NCBI GenBank assembly: GCA_013205415.1
Contig: JABMMY010000254.1
Coordinates: forward strand, 1 to 15,120
DNA from: Deltaproteobacteria bacterium
GTDB lineage: Bacteria; Bdellovibrionota; FAC87; UBA2466
DNA: 15,120 nt
Direction of reading: 5' to 3'
Part shown: one piece after another, positions 7,096-14,796 of the stretch
How positions within the stretch are numbered: the first letter of the stretch is position 1
How the letters are laid out: the number at the start of each line of letters is the position of its first letter
The notes under the pieces: model-generated
What the model saw: only the letters and a program-made list of their open reading frames with translations
The model's database searches: none
What the model was told of the DNA's origin: nothing
Position numbers and translations under genes: made by a program

Positions 7096-9042
7096 ATGTT
7101 CTTAGAGATGAAAATCAACATTTTATATCGGATCATGTCCGTAGGCTTTCTATTGCGCTTATGCTGTTTTGGCCTCGTTCTAATTAGCCTCTGGCCAACT
7201 ACCGTTTGGGCTGATCCACTACCGTCCCTTCCGGTTCGTTCAACGGTGTTACCAAATGGGTTACAGGTAATCCTCTTTCCCAGTGAAAAAGTTGACCGCG
7301 CACTTCTACGATTACAAATCGGAGTTGGTAAAAAGGATAACCATGAGTTAGCTACCTTTGCTCCATTTGCACTTCTTAAGAAGGGAAAAGAAAACTACCT
7401 TCATACCGCCGCTAAAAACCAGCAGGAACTAGCAATTAGCACCGACGCCGATAAGACCACACTGTCAATGGAAGTTCCACCTGGTGATGTAGGGCCCCTC
7501 GTATCCGCATTAGCTGAAATACTCAAGCCACAAACTTTTACTGATATCGATCTTCGGGACGCGGGTGAGCAGATGGCCCTTTATACTACCCGAAAGGTAC
7601 TGCCAAAAGTAGTATCCGAGTGGATTGAAAAAGCTAGGAAATCCGGAGAGGAAAATTATCCTTGGGTAAAACCTAATAATAAGTCACAAGTGAACCAGCG
7701 AAGTTTTGGGTCCTTTATCAATGATTCTTATGTCCCAGCTAATGCGCTTCTATTTATCGTAGGTAAATATGATGAATCCAGCGTCACTCAAGTGGTACAA
7801 CAAACTTTTGGAGTCATTCCATTCAAAAAGTTTCAAAAGAAAAATAATAACTCCACCAATATTCAGACGGGTCGTGATTTTTCAGTTAAGCTTGCGAGCG
7901 GGAAGACTACGTTTTCTTGGGGGACTAAATTCTGGAATATCGGACCCATCGATGATCTGATTTTGAACTCCTATCTTGAATATCGAGTAATGAATCTTCC
8001 TTTTGAGATGCGTAGCTGGGGTGGAATTCCATCCTCGATTGATCACAAAGTGAGCGTCTATCCCGGCAGAAGTGGGGAAGCTTATTTGTTCGTCAAATCG
8101 GATTCCGGTCTTTCTGAGAAGGATTTGCGACGTGTTGAGGATCTACTAGCTCAAGAAGTCCGTCATGGAAAGTTAGCGGACAGCGAAATAGAAACTGCAA
8201 TAAAGAAATATACGGAAAGACTCTCATATGCACCAACCGATCTGAAAGGACTGATGCAATATGTAGAACGGTTGGCATGGTTTCAAAATACATACGATAC
8301 GCCACGAAATCCAATCGATCTTCTGCGGGAAATTTCTCCGACTGCTTACAAGGAATCTTTACGAAAGCTATTCTCTCGAGATCAGAAAGTAATCAAGATA
8401 GAGGTGTCGCGCCTTTTATTCCCTGGCGATCGGGGCATCCTCTTACTTTTAGTATCGATACTAACAATTGGTTTATTCCGGCGCCAGTTTCGCTACACAA
8501 TATCGATAGCGGCGATGGATCGGCTAGGGGTAATAGGATATTCCCTTCTGTCATGGCTTCTATTTTTTGGAGGCACCATACTTTTTTTATTTTTTGTTGC
8601 CCTAAGGTACATCATTCTTTTTAATGCTGAAAATTCATGGCCATTATTAAGCCATGCGTATTTGATGCGATTCTACTTGCAGACTCCAATATGCGTTGCG
8701 CTTACACTGTTCATATTTCTCCGTTGCGTCAGTGAAGTGCCAAGGCAGCTTCTTCTTACCGATAAGTTGTGTGTTATTCGCTGCTTCTTAGGCAGGATGA
8801 AAGTTATTCCGTTAAATCAAATTGCCTCTGTGAGTGTTTGCCCTCATTGGAGCATTTGGGCATATATTCCTTGGCGAGTTCGTTCATTTCATTTGGGTTC
8901 CGTGTTTAAAAAAGGAATCCTGATCTATTGTTCTGATGGGCGAGGTTACTTTTTCGCGGTGGATAGGCCCGATGATGCAGTGGTGTATTTAAACTCTAAG
9001 CTGAGTCAGGGACCTCCTGCACTTCATGAGATTAGGGCATAA
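7096..9042 (+). CDS. Inactive M16 peptidase-like protein fused to membrane helices and a PH-like domain
   Basis: This is a 648-residue protein. It starts with a signal peptide (about 1-39, ending TVWA before DPLP). An M16-peptidase-like region (about 45-435) opens with the recognisable STVLPNGLQVIL strand and a GVGKKDN segment. At the place where M16 enzymes carry HxxEH the sequence reads FAPFALLKKG, so the zinc ligands are absent and the domain is probably non-catalytic. The second half has about three membrane helices (446-462, 480-508, 525-545) and a domain at about 548-636 with the strand pattern of bacterial PH domains (QLLLTDKLCVIRCF, IPLNQIASVSV, ILIYCSDGRGYFFAV). The topology implies a periplasmic M16-like part and a cytoplasmic PH-like part, if the helix count is odd. 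It faces away from the RDD/SpoIIM operon across a 145-base divergent region and may serve the same system. Confidence 0.75.
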   Translation: MFLEMKINILYRIMSVGFLLRLCCFGLVLISLWPTTVWADPLPSLPVRSTVLPNGLQVILFPSEKVDRALLRLQIGVGKKDNHELATFAPFALLKKGKENYLHTAAKNQQELAISTDADKTTLSMEVPPGDVGPLVSALAEILKPQTFTDIDLRDAGEQMALYTTRKVLPKVVSEWIEKARKSGEENYPWVKPNNKSQVNQRSFGSFINDSYVPANALLFIVGKYDESSVTQVVQQTFGVIPFKKFQKKNNNSTNIQTGRDFSVKLASGKTTFSWGTKFWNIGPIDDLILNSYLEYRVMNLPFEMRSWGGIPSSIDHKVSVYPGRSGEAYLFVKSDSGLSEKDLRRVEDLLAQEVRHGKLADSEIETAIKKYTERLSYAPTDLKGLMQYVERLAWFQNTYDTPRNPIDLLREISPTAYKESLRKLFSRDQKVIKIEVSRLLFPGDRGILLLLVSILTIGLFRRQFRYTISIAAMDRLGVIGYSLLSWLLFFGGTILFLFFVALRYIILFNAENSWPLLSHAYLMRFYLQTPICVALTLFIFLRCVSEVPRQLLLTDKLCVIRCFLGRMKVIPLNQIASVSVCPHWSIWAYIPWRVRSFHLGSVFKKGILIYCSDGRGYFFAVDRPDDAVVYLNSKLSQGPPALHEIRA

Positions 9043-9277
9043 GAGCGGGATTGATGATTAGTATTATAAAATTATCCGTTTAACTAAAGGAGAGCCTTCA
9101 AGCTCGCCGATTCCAGAGATAAATAACGCGTAGAATAAATTTAAAAATGAATTTCTCGTAACTCATCGTTTACAACCCTCCACACTGTGGGTACAATCGC
9201 CGCTGTTTCGTTGTTGAGTAATTACAGGTACTTAGCTAATGTTCGGTAGATAAGACTTTAAGGGTTTGTGAGAAGAA
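9043..9277 (+). promoter_or_regulatory. Intergenic region upstream of bamA
   Basis: These 235 bases hold no supported gene and no strong terminator for the M16-like gene. Around 9213-9240 a TTGTTG is followed after about 16 bases by TAGCTA, a poor but correctly spaced promoter-like pair upstream of bamA. The call is tentative. Confidence 0.25.
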
Positions 9278-11617
9278 TTGCGTAAACAGAATTTTATTTT
9301 TATCACTCTGTTATTTGGGCACCTTTTTTGGGGGCTCTCCACTCTCTGGGGTGCCGGCAGTATTATCTCCTCTGTTGAAATTCAAGGTAATAGAAAAATA
9401 GAATCGGCCGCGGTCAAACAAAAACTTAAAAGCCACGAAGGGCAATCACTTTCCAAGGATCTCATTCGAGATGATATTCGATCTATTTTTTCTCTCGGTT
9501 TTTTTGAGGATGTCACCGCTCTTGAAGAGGAAACTCCCCAGGGAATTAAGATCGTTTTTAAGGTTAAAGAAAAACCTACCATCGCAAAAATTGAATATGA
9601 GGGACTAGACTCTTTAGAAAAGGACGATTTAAAGGAACAGATTTTAGTTAAGGAGTTTGAGGTTTTAGATCGGCAGAAGCTTAATGAGTCGGTAGAAAAG
9701 TTGGTTCAAAAGTATGAGGAAAAGGGTTTTTATTTAGCCGACATTCATTACGAAGTGACCCCTTTACCTAAGAGTAATGAAGTTACCGTAACTTTTAAGG
9801 TTAAGGAGAACGATAAAATAACTGTTAAGAAAATAAATATCATCGGAAATAAGGTTCTGAGTCATGAGGATCTAAAGCGAGTGATGCAGACTAAGGAAGG
9901 GGGCGCCTTTTCTTGGCTGACTAGTAGTGGATCCTATCGAGAGGTTGTTTTTGAACGAGATATTGCGTCGCTGGGTTATTACTATGGCACACTCGGGTAT
10001 GTGAGAGCACGCTTCGGAAAGCCTGAAGTGACGGTGTCTCCCGATAAAAAATGGATCTATATTACCTTTTTTGTCGACGAGGGGGCTCAGTACTCGGTAG
10101 GTAATTTAGATTTTAGTGGAGAGCTACTTTACAGTCGGTCTGAGCTTAATGAAGAGATGGACCTAGTCACTGGGGAGCCTTTTAATACCGATACCTTAAG
10201 AAGAGAAACCTTAAGGCTCACCGATAAATATGGGGACCTGGGCTATGCTTTTGCGAATGTGGTTCCCCAGCCGATTATTCACGACGACACGCGTGTTGTA
10301 GATATCACCTTTGATGTGGATAAGGGGCAGCGGGTTTATATTGGGAAGATTAGCGTCTCTAGTAATACCAGAACCAAAGATAAGGTGGTCCGCCGTGAAC
10401 TAAGTATTCATGAAGGGGAACTTTATAATGGAACCAAAAAACGAGAGAGCAAAGAAAATGTGACCCGTCTAGGTTATTTTGATGGTGTTGAGTTTCACCA
10501 AACGACCTCTAAAGAGGATCCTAATATTGTTGATATCGACATTAAAGTAAAAGAGCGATCTACGGGACAGCTAGTCGTGGGAGCGGGCTATTCTACAGGT
10601 GGCGTTGGTTTTATTGCCAATGCACAATTGTCGCAGAATAATTTTTTAGGTAATGGTCAGGTGGCCAGTTTTTCTGCGCAGATTCAAACGGGAACTCAAT
10701 TATATGAATATTCTTTAAGTTTTCAAGAGCCCTATTATGGAGCTACCCTGTGGAGCACCGGTGGGGATCTTTATCAAATCCGTCGAAATGTAGCGGTACT
10801 AGAGGCGGTGAATAGTTTTGAAGAGATCAAAACGGGATCGGCATTTAAATTAGGTCACCCCGTTTATAGGTTTATGAATCTCTTTTTAAGTTATAAATTC
10901 GAACATGCTTATGTGCGCCCCTCAACCATCATCGATAAAACGCTATACCCTAAAGAGGATGTGAATGGGTACACCAGTGCGATGACCGCCAATCTTGTTT
11001 ACGATAAGCGAGATGATCGCCTAGATCCTAGAAATGGATTATATGCCAGTGTGTCTTCAGAATATGCCGGGTTGGGTGGAGATCGGTATTTTGTAAGATC
11101 GACCGGAACGGCAAAGTTTTTTCATCCGATCATTTGGGACTTTATCTTTCGTTTAAATTTAACAGGCTCTAATATCTCTAGAACCGGATCTAAACGGGTT
11201 CCTAATAATGAATTATATTTAATGGGAGGTCTGTTTTCACTTAGAGGATATGATCCCTTTAGCATCGGTGGAGATCCTGTTAATTTAAGTTCGAATCCTA
11301 GCGACCTCTCCGAAGCGGCGCAAAAAGCAGGTCTAGCAGGAAAACAGATTCTCATCGGAGGATTGAACCAGGTATTAATGAATGCAGAGATTGAGTTTCC
11401 TCTTCTTAAAGAGGCTAGAATTCGTGGCGTTATTTTTGCTGACGTAGGAAATGCTTTTAACGATTTAGATAAGATAAAGGGTCCAAAAATTTATGCGAAT
11501 CTGGGGTGGGGATTTAGATGGTTCACGCCAATAGGACCCTTGCGTTTTGAGTTTGGGTATCCTATCGTTGCCTCAGGAGCTTCGAAATTCTTTTTCACAA
11601 TTGGTCCTCCATTTTAA
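9278..11617 (+). CDS. bamA: Outer membrane protein assembly factor BamA
   Basis: BamA is the essential Omp85-family channel that inserts beta-barrel proteins into the outer membrane. This copy has 779 residues, a normal length. A signal peptide (about 1-26, ending LWGA) is followed by five POTRA domains at roughly 28-99, 100-179, 180-270, 271-351 and 352-427. Each has the 'GN..i' and 'GFF/GFY/GYY/GYA/GYF' style patterns (IQGNRKI, INIIGNKV, SLGFF, LGYF). The rest is the 16-strand barrel. The loop-6 motif is SLRGYDPF near 653-660, a variant of the usual VRGF/Y, and the protein ends IGPPF with a terminal Phe, as expected for an outer membrane barrel. The TTG at 9278 is the only plausible start because an in-frame TGA lies three codons upstream; its binding site is weak. 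The skp gene follows after 19 bases. Confidence 0.97.
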   Translation: MRKQNFIFITLLFGHLFWGLSTLWGAGSIISSVEIQGNRKIESAAVKQKLKSHEGQSLSKDLIRDDIRSIFSLGFFEDVTALEEETPQGIKIVFKVKEKPTIAKIEYEGLDSLEKDDLKEQILVKEFEVLDRQKLNESVEKLVQKYEEKGFYLADIHYEVTPLPKSNEVTVTFKVKENDKITVKKINIIGNKVLSHEDLKRVMQTKEGGAFSWLTSSGSYREVVFERDIASLGYYYGTLGYVRARFGKPEVTVSPDKKWIYITFFVDEGAQYSVGNLDFSGELLYSRSELNEEMDLVTGEPFNTDTLRRETLRLTDKYGDLGYAFANVVPQPIIHDDTRVVDITFDVDKGQRVYIGKISVSSNTRTKDKVVRRELSIHEGELYNGTKKRESKENVTRLGYFDGVEFHQTTSKEDPNIVDIDIKVKERSTGQLVVGAGYSTGGVGFIANAQLSQNNFLGNGQVASFSAQIQTGTQLYEYSLSFQEPYYGATLWSTGGDLYQIRRNVAVLEAVNSFEEIKTGSAFKLGHPVYRFMNLFLSYKFEHAYVRPSTIIDKTLYPKEDVNGYTSAMTANLVYDKRDDRLDPRNGLYASVSSEYAGLGGDRYFVRSTGTAKFFHPIIWDFIFRLNLTGSNISRTGSKRVPNNELYLMGGLFSLRGYDPFSIGGDPVNLSSNPSDLSEAAQKAGLAGKQILIGGLNQVLMNAEIEFPLLKEARIRGVIFADVGNAFNDLDKIKGPKIYANLGWGFRWFTPIGPLRFEFGYPIVASGASKFFFTIGPPF

Positions 11618-11636
11618 TAAAAAAAAGGAAACTTGC

Positions 11637-12170
11637 ATGCGATTATCATTCATTTCATTAGTAGTTACATTAGCCACTGCAACCTCATTTGGGGCTGAAG
11701 GTTTTCGTTTGGGTTTAGTCGATTTACAAAAGGCGCTACAAACTGTGGATGCCGGCAGAAATGCAAAAAAGTCCTTGGAAAAAGAGGTCACTGCGAAAAG
11801 AGAGGGTTTAGAAAAACGTCAAAGTGAATTGCAAAAAGAGGCCGAAGGCTTTGAAAAAAAATCGGCGTTGTTGAATGAAGGCGCTAAAACAAAAAAACAG
11901 CAGGAGTTACAGAAGAAATTTATGGAGCTTCAAAAAGAGGCTGCCGAAAGCCAAATGGAGCTACAAAAACGGGAAAGAGAATTGACTAAGCCTATTATCG
12001 ACGAGCTTCGCGGTGTGATAGAAAGTATTGGTAAAGAAAAAGGGCTTACCTTAATTCTAGAGCGAAATGAAGGGGCGGTTCTTTTTTCTCAGGGAGAGGA
12101 AGACCTTACCGAACAGGTCATCGAAAAATTTAATTCAAGCTCCAAAAGGGTCGGAAAAAAAAATAATTAA
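11637..12170 (+). CDS. skp: Skp/OmpH family periplasmic chaperone
   Basis: Skp holds unfolded outer membrane proteins in the periplasm and delivers them to BamA. This protein has 177 residues, a signal peptide of about 19 residues (ending SFGA) and the family start FRLGLVDLQKALQTVDAGRN. A long Lys/Glu/Gln-rich coiled coil follows (about 45-120), containing ELQKKFMELQKEAAESQMEL. It closes with the returning strand region PIIDELRGVIESIGKEKGLT and LILERNEGAVLF. The trimeric 'jellyfish' tentacles correspond to the coiled coil. The ATG at 11637 has AAGGAA at 11625-11630, six bases upstream; an earlier in-frame start would overlap bamA and destroy the signal peptide. Genes lpxD, fabZ and lpxA, frequent downstream partners, are absent here. 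Confidence 0.92.
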   Translation: MRLSFISLVVTLATATSFGAEGFRLGLVDLQKALQTVDAGRNAKKSLEKEVTAKREGLEKRQSELQKEAEGFEKKSALLNEGAKTKKQQELQKKFMELQKEAAESQMELQKRERELTKPIIDELRGVIESIGKEKGLTLILERNEGAVLFSQGEEDLTEQVIEKFNSSSKRVGKKNN

Positions 12171-12178
12171 GAATGATG

Positions 12179-12199
12179 TTGGGGTTTTTAAAAAACCAA
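12179..12199. terminator. Possible bidirectional terminator between skp and the lipoprotein operon
   Basis: TTGG-GG-TTTTT runs directly into AAAAAACCAA, so the sequence can fold back on itself from either strand, with T-rich or A-rich flanks. It lies nine bases after the skp stop and covers the last codons of the opposing 95-residue gene. The stem is AT-rich with a GG bulge and almost no loop, so the call is weak. Confidence 0.35.
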
Positions 12200-12475
12200 T
12201 AGGCTTAAAACTAGGATAGCTATTGCCGCTAAAATTCGCAGCGATGCATCTTCGCGAATCTCTGTTTGAATAATAGTTAACCATGAAGGCTCTATAGCGA
12301 TAGTAGCGATAGGGTGAGCTCTTTTGGTTGGGCTCTGTTCCCATTTGCGGGTAGTGCCACGAGAAATCGTCTTACGCGAAGACTCTGTGTTCTTGGTGTT
12401 ATCACCGGTGGTGGGGATCAGTAGTTCTTTTGTTTTTTCATCTATTTTTTCATCTGTTTTTTCATTATCTAGCAC
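12188..12475 (-). CDS. Small protein with C-terminal membrane anchor, hypothetical
   Basis: This 95-residue protein has a highly polar N-terminal two-thirds rich in Lys, Glu, Thr and Asp (LDNEKTDEKIDEKTKELL). It ends in a single hydrophobic helix, SLRILAAIAILVLSLLVF, at residues 78-95. This is tail-anchored topology, with the N-terminal part expected in the cytoplasm. I do not recognise a family. The start is a GTG at 12475, with GAGG at 12490-12487, 11 bases upstream; the ATGs nearby are in other frames and stop at once. The gene follows the second lipoprotein gene after 26 bases and is probably the last member of that operon. The final codons overlap a possible terminator hairpin. Confidence 0.6.
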   Translation of the reverse strand: MLDNEKTDEKIDEKTKELLIPTTGDNTKNTESSRKTISRGTTRKWEQSPTKRAHPIATIAIEPSWLTIIQTEIREDASLRILAAIAILVLSLLVF

Positions 12476-12501
12476 GATGGTTTAATCCTCATTTCTTTTA
12501 A

Positions 12502-13209
12502 TTACCGACTGTAATAGCTATAAACCGGTCCATAGGGGGAGGTGCCTACCTTGATATCGACGCAACCATAAATTCGGTTGTTATTAACGTAGGTAGGACA
12601 GCTTAATCCAATATTAAGACGTAAAGTCTCTGGGCTGGTTTGAGTGTTTGGATAGGTCTGATAAGATCCCGGATAATTATTAAAGGGATTATAAAGAGGA
12701 ACTTGAATAGTTCCTACCAAGGTAAGAGAGATAGAACCATCTCTCATATTATAGGTACCTGGGTTAGCTCCTGTATTTACATTATTATTATTAGAGGAAA
12801 CACAGATATTGTAGTTGGTATTATTTGAAACCTTTAAAATAGAGGCAAGATCGGGGAATAGTAATGCCCCAGCACCTGCTAAAGTTTGCACACTACCGCC
12901 TGGGCCTGAATAGTTAAGAAAAGAGAGAGCTAGGTTTATCGAATTTGAACCTCCCCATTGACCCCCCGTTCTTGATTGTAGTGAACCGGAGAATGGGCTT
13001 CCATTAGTATTAAGAGGAACTCCACCTGCATTTAAGGGACAATTGGATCCCGCAATACCTGGAAATCCAGGAGAGAGAGGGGCTGGCGTAGAGGGACCGG
13101 GTGCTGGCGCGGGATTATTATTTCCTTTCCCGCCACAACCTACCTCAATCAAAACTATTCCCATGACAGCGATCATTGAGAATAACTTTATTGGAAACGT
13201 GCGGTTCAT
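12502..13209 (-). CDS. Putative lipoprotein, Asn/Gly-rich, hypothetical
   Basis: This is a 235-residue exported protein. The N-terminus MNRTFPIKLFSMIAVMGIVL leads to a likely lipid-attachment Cys at 25 (LIEVGC). The residue three before the Cys is Glu, which departs from the usual lipobox, so processing is not certain. A Pro/Ala-rich linker (about 32-50) follows, then a mature domain rich in Asn, Gly, Ser and Tyr with an NNNN tract near 140. Two further cysteines near the C-terminus (SCPTYVNNNRIYGC) may form a disulfide. No enzyme motif is visible and no family is recognised. The start has GGAGG five bases upstream and its ATG overlaps the previous gene's stop (ATGA, 13209-13206), so both are translated together. 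A surface or periplasmic structural role is a guess. Confidence 0.75.
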   Translation of the reverse strand: MNRTFPIKLFSMIAVMGIVLIEVGCGGKGNNNPAPAPGPSTPAPLSPGFPGIAGSNCPLNAGGVPLNTNGSPFSGSLQSRTGGQWGGSNSINLALSFLNYSGPGGSVQTLAGAGALLFPDLASILKVSNNTNYNICVSSNNNNVNTGANPGTYNMRDGSISLTLVGTIQVPLYNPFNNYPGSYQTYPNTQTSPETLRLNIGLSCPTYVNNNRIYGCVDIKVGTSPYGPVYSYYSR

Positions 13210-13964
13210 GGGGCCTCCGGTAATACTGAAATATTTGAAAAGGTATTTCTAAAGTTTCCAAGCCGTTTCACATGACTATCGGCGGGATTCATATAGTTTC
13301 GGCAGGGGGTGACCGTATCTGGTAGTGCATAGGGGGGACACTCAAATCCGCCAGACCCATAGTTATAAGGATAACCATTGGGGTAGGTAATATTGCAGGT
13401 GACTGTGACCTGCTTACAGGCCGTATCTCCTGCCTGTCGTAATCGGTAATAGAGGGCTCCTGTAAAGTTGTTGTTAACAACCACTCCTAAGGTTCGTACC
13501 ACTAAATCGTCATCTGCAAAAATAATATCTACATTTTTACCTGTAGTGGTGGTTACCTGAAAACCGGTTCCAGGAAAGGAGCTATTATATTGTGCGCCCC
13601 ATAATCCTAATTGATCTTCAAAGGCCAAAAAGAGGGTCCCTTTGATGCTTTGCGACCTTGTATTTGTGGTTTGAAGTCTGACCTTAACATCGCCTACAAG
13701 AGGAAGTGAAATATTTCCTGGCGCTCCTCCCGTTCCCGTAATATCCACTAGGCCTAAGTAGTTCACCCTATCTGCGAGATCAATGGGGACGCTGGTACTT
13801 AATTCTGTTGAGTAGCCCGCTCCTGGCAGAGTTGTGGTGGTTACCGTTAGGGGAATCGTCGTATCAGGTGAGGGACCTATGGGAGAACTATTGCTCGTTG
13901 TTTTGGAGCAACCGATAAGAAGGACCCACGAAAACAAAGCTATTTTTAGTAAATATGATTTCAA
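13206..13964 (-). CDS. Putative lipoprotein, hypothetical
   Basis: This is a 252-residue predicted lipoprotein. I chose the TTG at 13964: it has a strong GAAGGAAG at 13978-13971, six bases upstream, and gives an ideal lipoprotein signal, MKSYLLKIALFSWVLLIGCS, with Cys at 19. A longer in-frame ATG at 14072 would add 36 residues before the signal and is less likely. Ser after the Cys favours outer membrane sorting under the usual rule. The mature protein starts with a Ser/Thr/Pro-rich linker, followed by a beta-rich domain (NISLPLVGDVKVRLQTTNTR, KNVDIIFADDDLVVRTLGVV). Four or more cysteines lie in the last third (CKQVTVTC, FECPPYALP, VTPC). No family is recognised. It overlaps the next lipoprotein gene by four bases and is the first gene of that operon. 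Confidence 0.78.
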   Translation of the reverse strand: MKSYLLKIALFSWVLLIGCSKTTSNSSPIGPSPDTTIPLTVTTTTLPGAGYSTELSTSVPIDLADRVNYLGLVDITGTGGAPGNISLPLVGDVKVRLQTTNTRSQSIKGTLFLAFEDQLGLWGAQYNSSFPGTGFQVTTTTGKNVDIIFADDDLVVRTLGVVVNNNFTGALYYRLRQAGDTACKQVTVTCNITYPNGYPYNYGSGGFECPPYALPDTVTPCRNYMNPADSHVKRLGNFRNTFSNISVLPEAP

Positions 13965-14391
13965 CTTCCACTTCCTTCGGACCCTAAGTCCGCTAGCCAC
14001 TGCCACTTTTAAATCTACGCAAAGTTCCTTAATAGGAACGATGACATTCGTTCGCATGAATTTAGTTTGCAAAGGAAATACCAGTCCAATAGGTGCCTAT
14101 CATAGACTCGAAAGGCATTTGAACCCCTTCGTCACTGTGAACAAAATCGACAGTTTTTTTAAATCATCTTTTTTTATATTTGAAATAGATCGACTAACCA
14201 GCCCAATTATTGCGTGTTTATGGGTGTTTGGGGGTTGTAAAAAAAGTAGGCAATTCAAAGACTGAAAAAGGGTACCATTTCTTTATGAGAGCTCGACCAG
14301 AACCAAAGGTCCTAAAAAAAAAATCTCTCGCCTACTCTTTTTTTTGGTGTTAATTTATTGGGGTTTTCTAAAACATTTTCCGGAGGAATTT
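13965..14391. other. Divergent intergenic region between the lipoprotein operon and the ferredoxin gene
   Basis: These 427 bases contain no gene I can support. They include a 16-base inverted repeat at 14024-14039, an AT-rich stretch with T runs around 14154-14180, and two matching arms AGTAGGC (14245-14251) and GCCTACT (14330-14336) that could pair across a 78-base loop. A 22-codon open frame at 14285-14353 precedes the ferredoxin gene in another frame. Promoters for both directions should lie here, but none stands out. Confidence 0.5.
14024..14039. repeat. Inverted repeat upstream of the lipoprotein operon (operator candidate)
   Basis: GTTCCT-TAAT-AGGAAC has two perfect six-base arms around a four-base spacer, about 60 bases upstream of the TTG start at 13964. 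The size and symmetry fit a dimeric regulator site. It could also fold as a small hairpin in the leader. The regulator is unknown. Confidence 0.45.
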
Positions 14392-14730
14392 ATGACCTAT
14401 ATCGTAACCCAACACTGCGTGGATTGTAAGTACACCGATTGCGTTGCTGTTTGCCCAGTAGATGCTTTTCATGAAGGGGATCGCATTCTTTATATCAACC
14501 CCGATACCTGTGTGAACTGTGATGCCTGCGTTCCCGCCTGCCCAGTAGAGGCTATTTTTTCAGAAGAAAATCTTCCAAGTAAGTTTACCCCCTATATCGA
14601 TATGAATCGTGAAGGGTGTGTATCAAATCCTGTGATCAATCAAAAGAAGGATGCCATGCCCTCTGCTAAGCCCTTAGATGAGCTAAAGCAAATGGATGGT
14701 CAAGGATATGTTCCAGCCAATTGGCCCTAG
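14392..14730 (+). CDS. fdxA: 7Fe ferredoxin ([3Fe-4S][4Fe-4S]), FdxA-like
   Basis: This is a 112-residue soluble electron carrier. The first cysteine group is C9-x2-C12-x4-C17-x3-C21-P, and the second is C40-x2-C43-x2-C46-x3-C50-P. By analogy with Azotobacter ferredoxin I, C9, C17 and C50 should hold a 3Fe-4S cluster and C21, C40, C43 and C46 a 4Fe-4S cluster, with C12 free. The long C-terminal tail (residues 55-112, containing FTPYIDMNREG) is the usual FdxA extension. The family's second free Cys after C21 is replaced here (CPVDAF). The ATG at 14392 has GGAGG at 14382-14386, five bases upstream; the earlier GTG at 14344 lacks a binding site. The gene appears to be a single-gene unit ended by the terminator at 14797. 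Its redox partner is not in the window. Confidence 0.93.
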   Translation: MTYIVTQHCVDCKYTDCVAVCPVDAFHEGDRILYINPDTCVNCDACVPACPVEAIFSEENLPSKFTPYIDMNREGCVSNPVINQKKDAMPSAKPLDELKQMDGQGYVPANWP

Positions 14731-14796
14731 TTTTACCTAAGGGTATTTCTAGAGAGGCCAAAAACCTTAAATAGAAACTTAAATAAAAGTTAAAAC

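Noticed and set aside
14134..14160. ACTGT/ACAGT stem followed by seven T residues, terminator-like on the plus strand
   Set aside because: The stem is only five bases with an 11-base loop, and no plus-strand gene lies upstream for it to end.
13834..14265. Plus-strand open frame of 143 codons
   Set aside because: It overlaps the lipoprotein signal-peptide region antisense, lacks a ribosome binding site and runs through AT-rich non-coding sequence.
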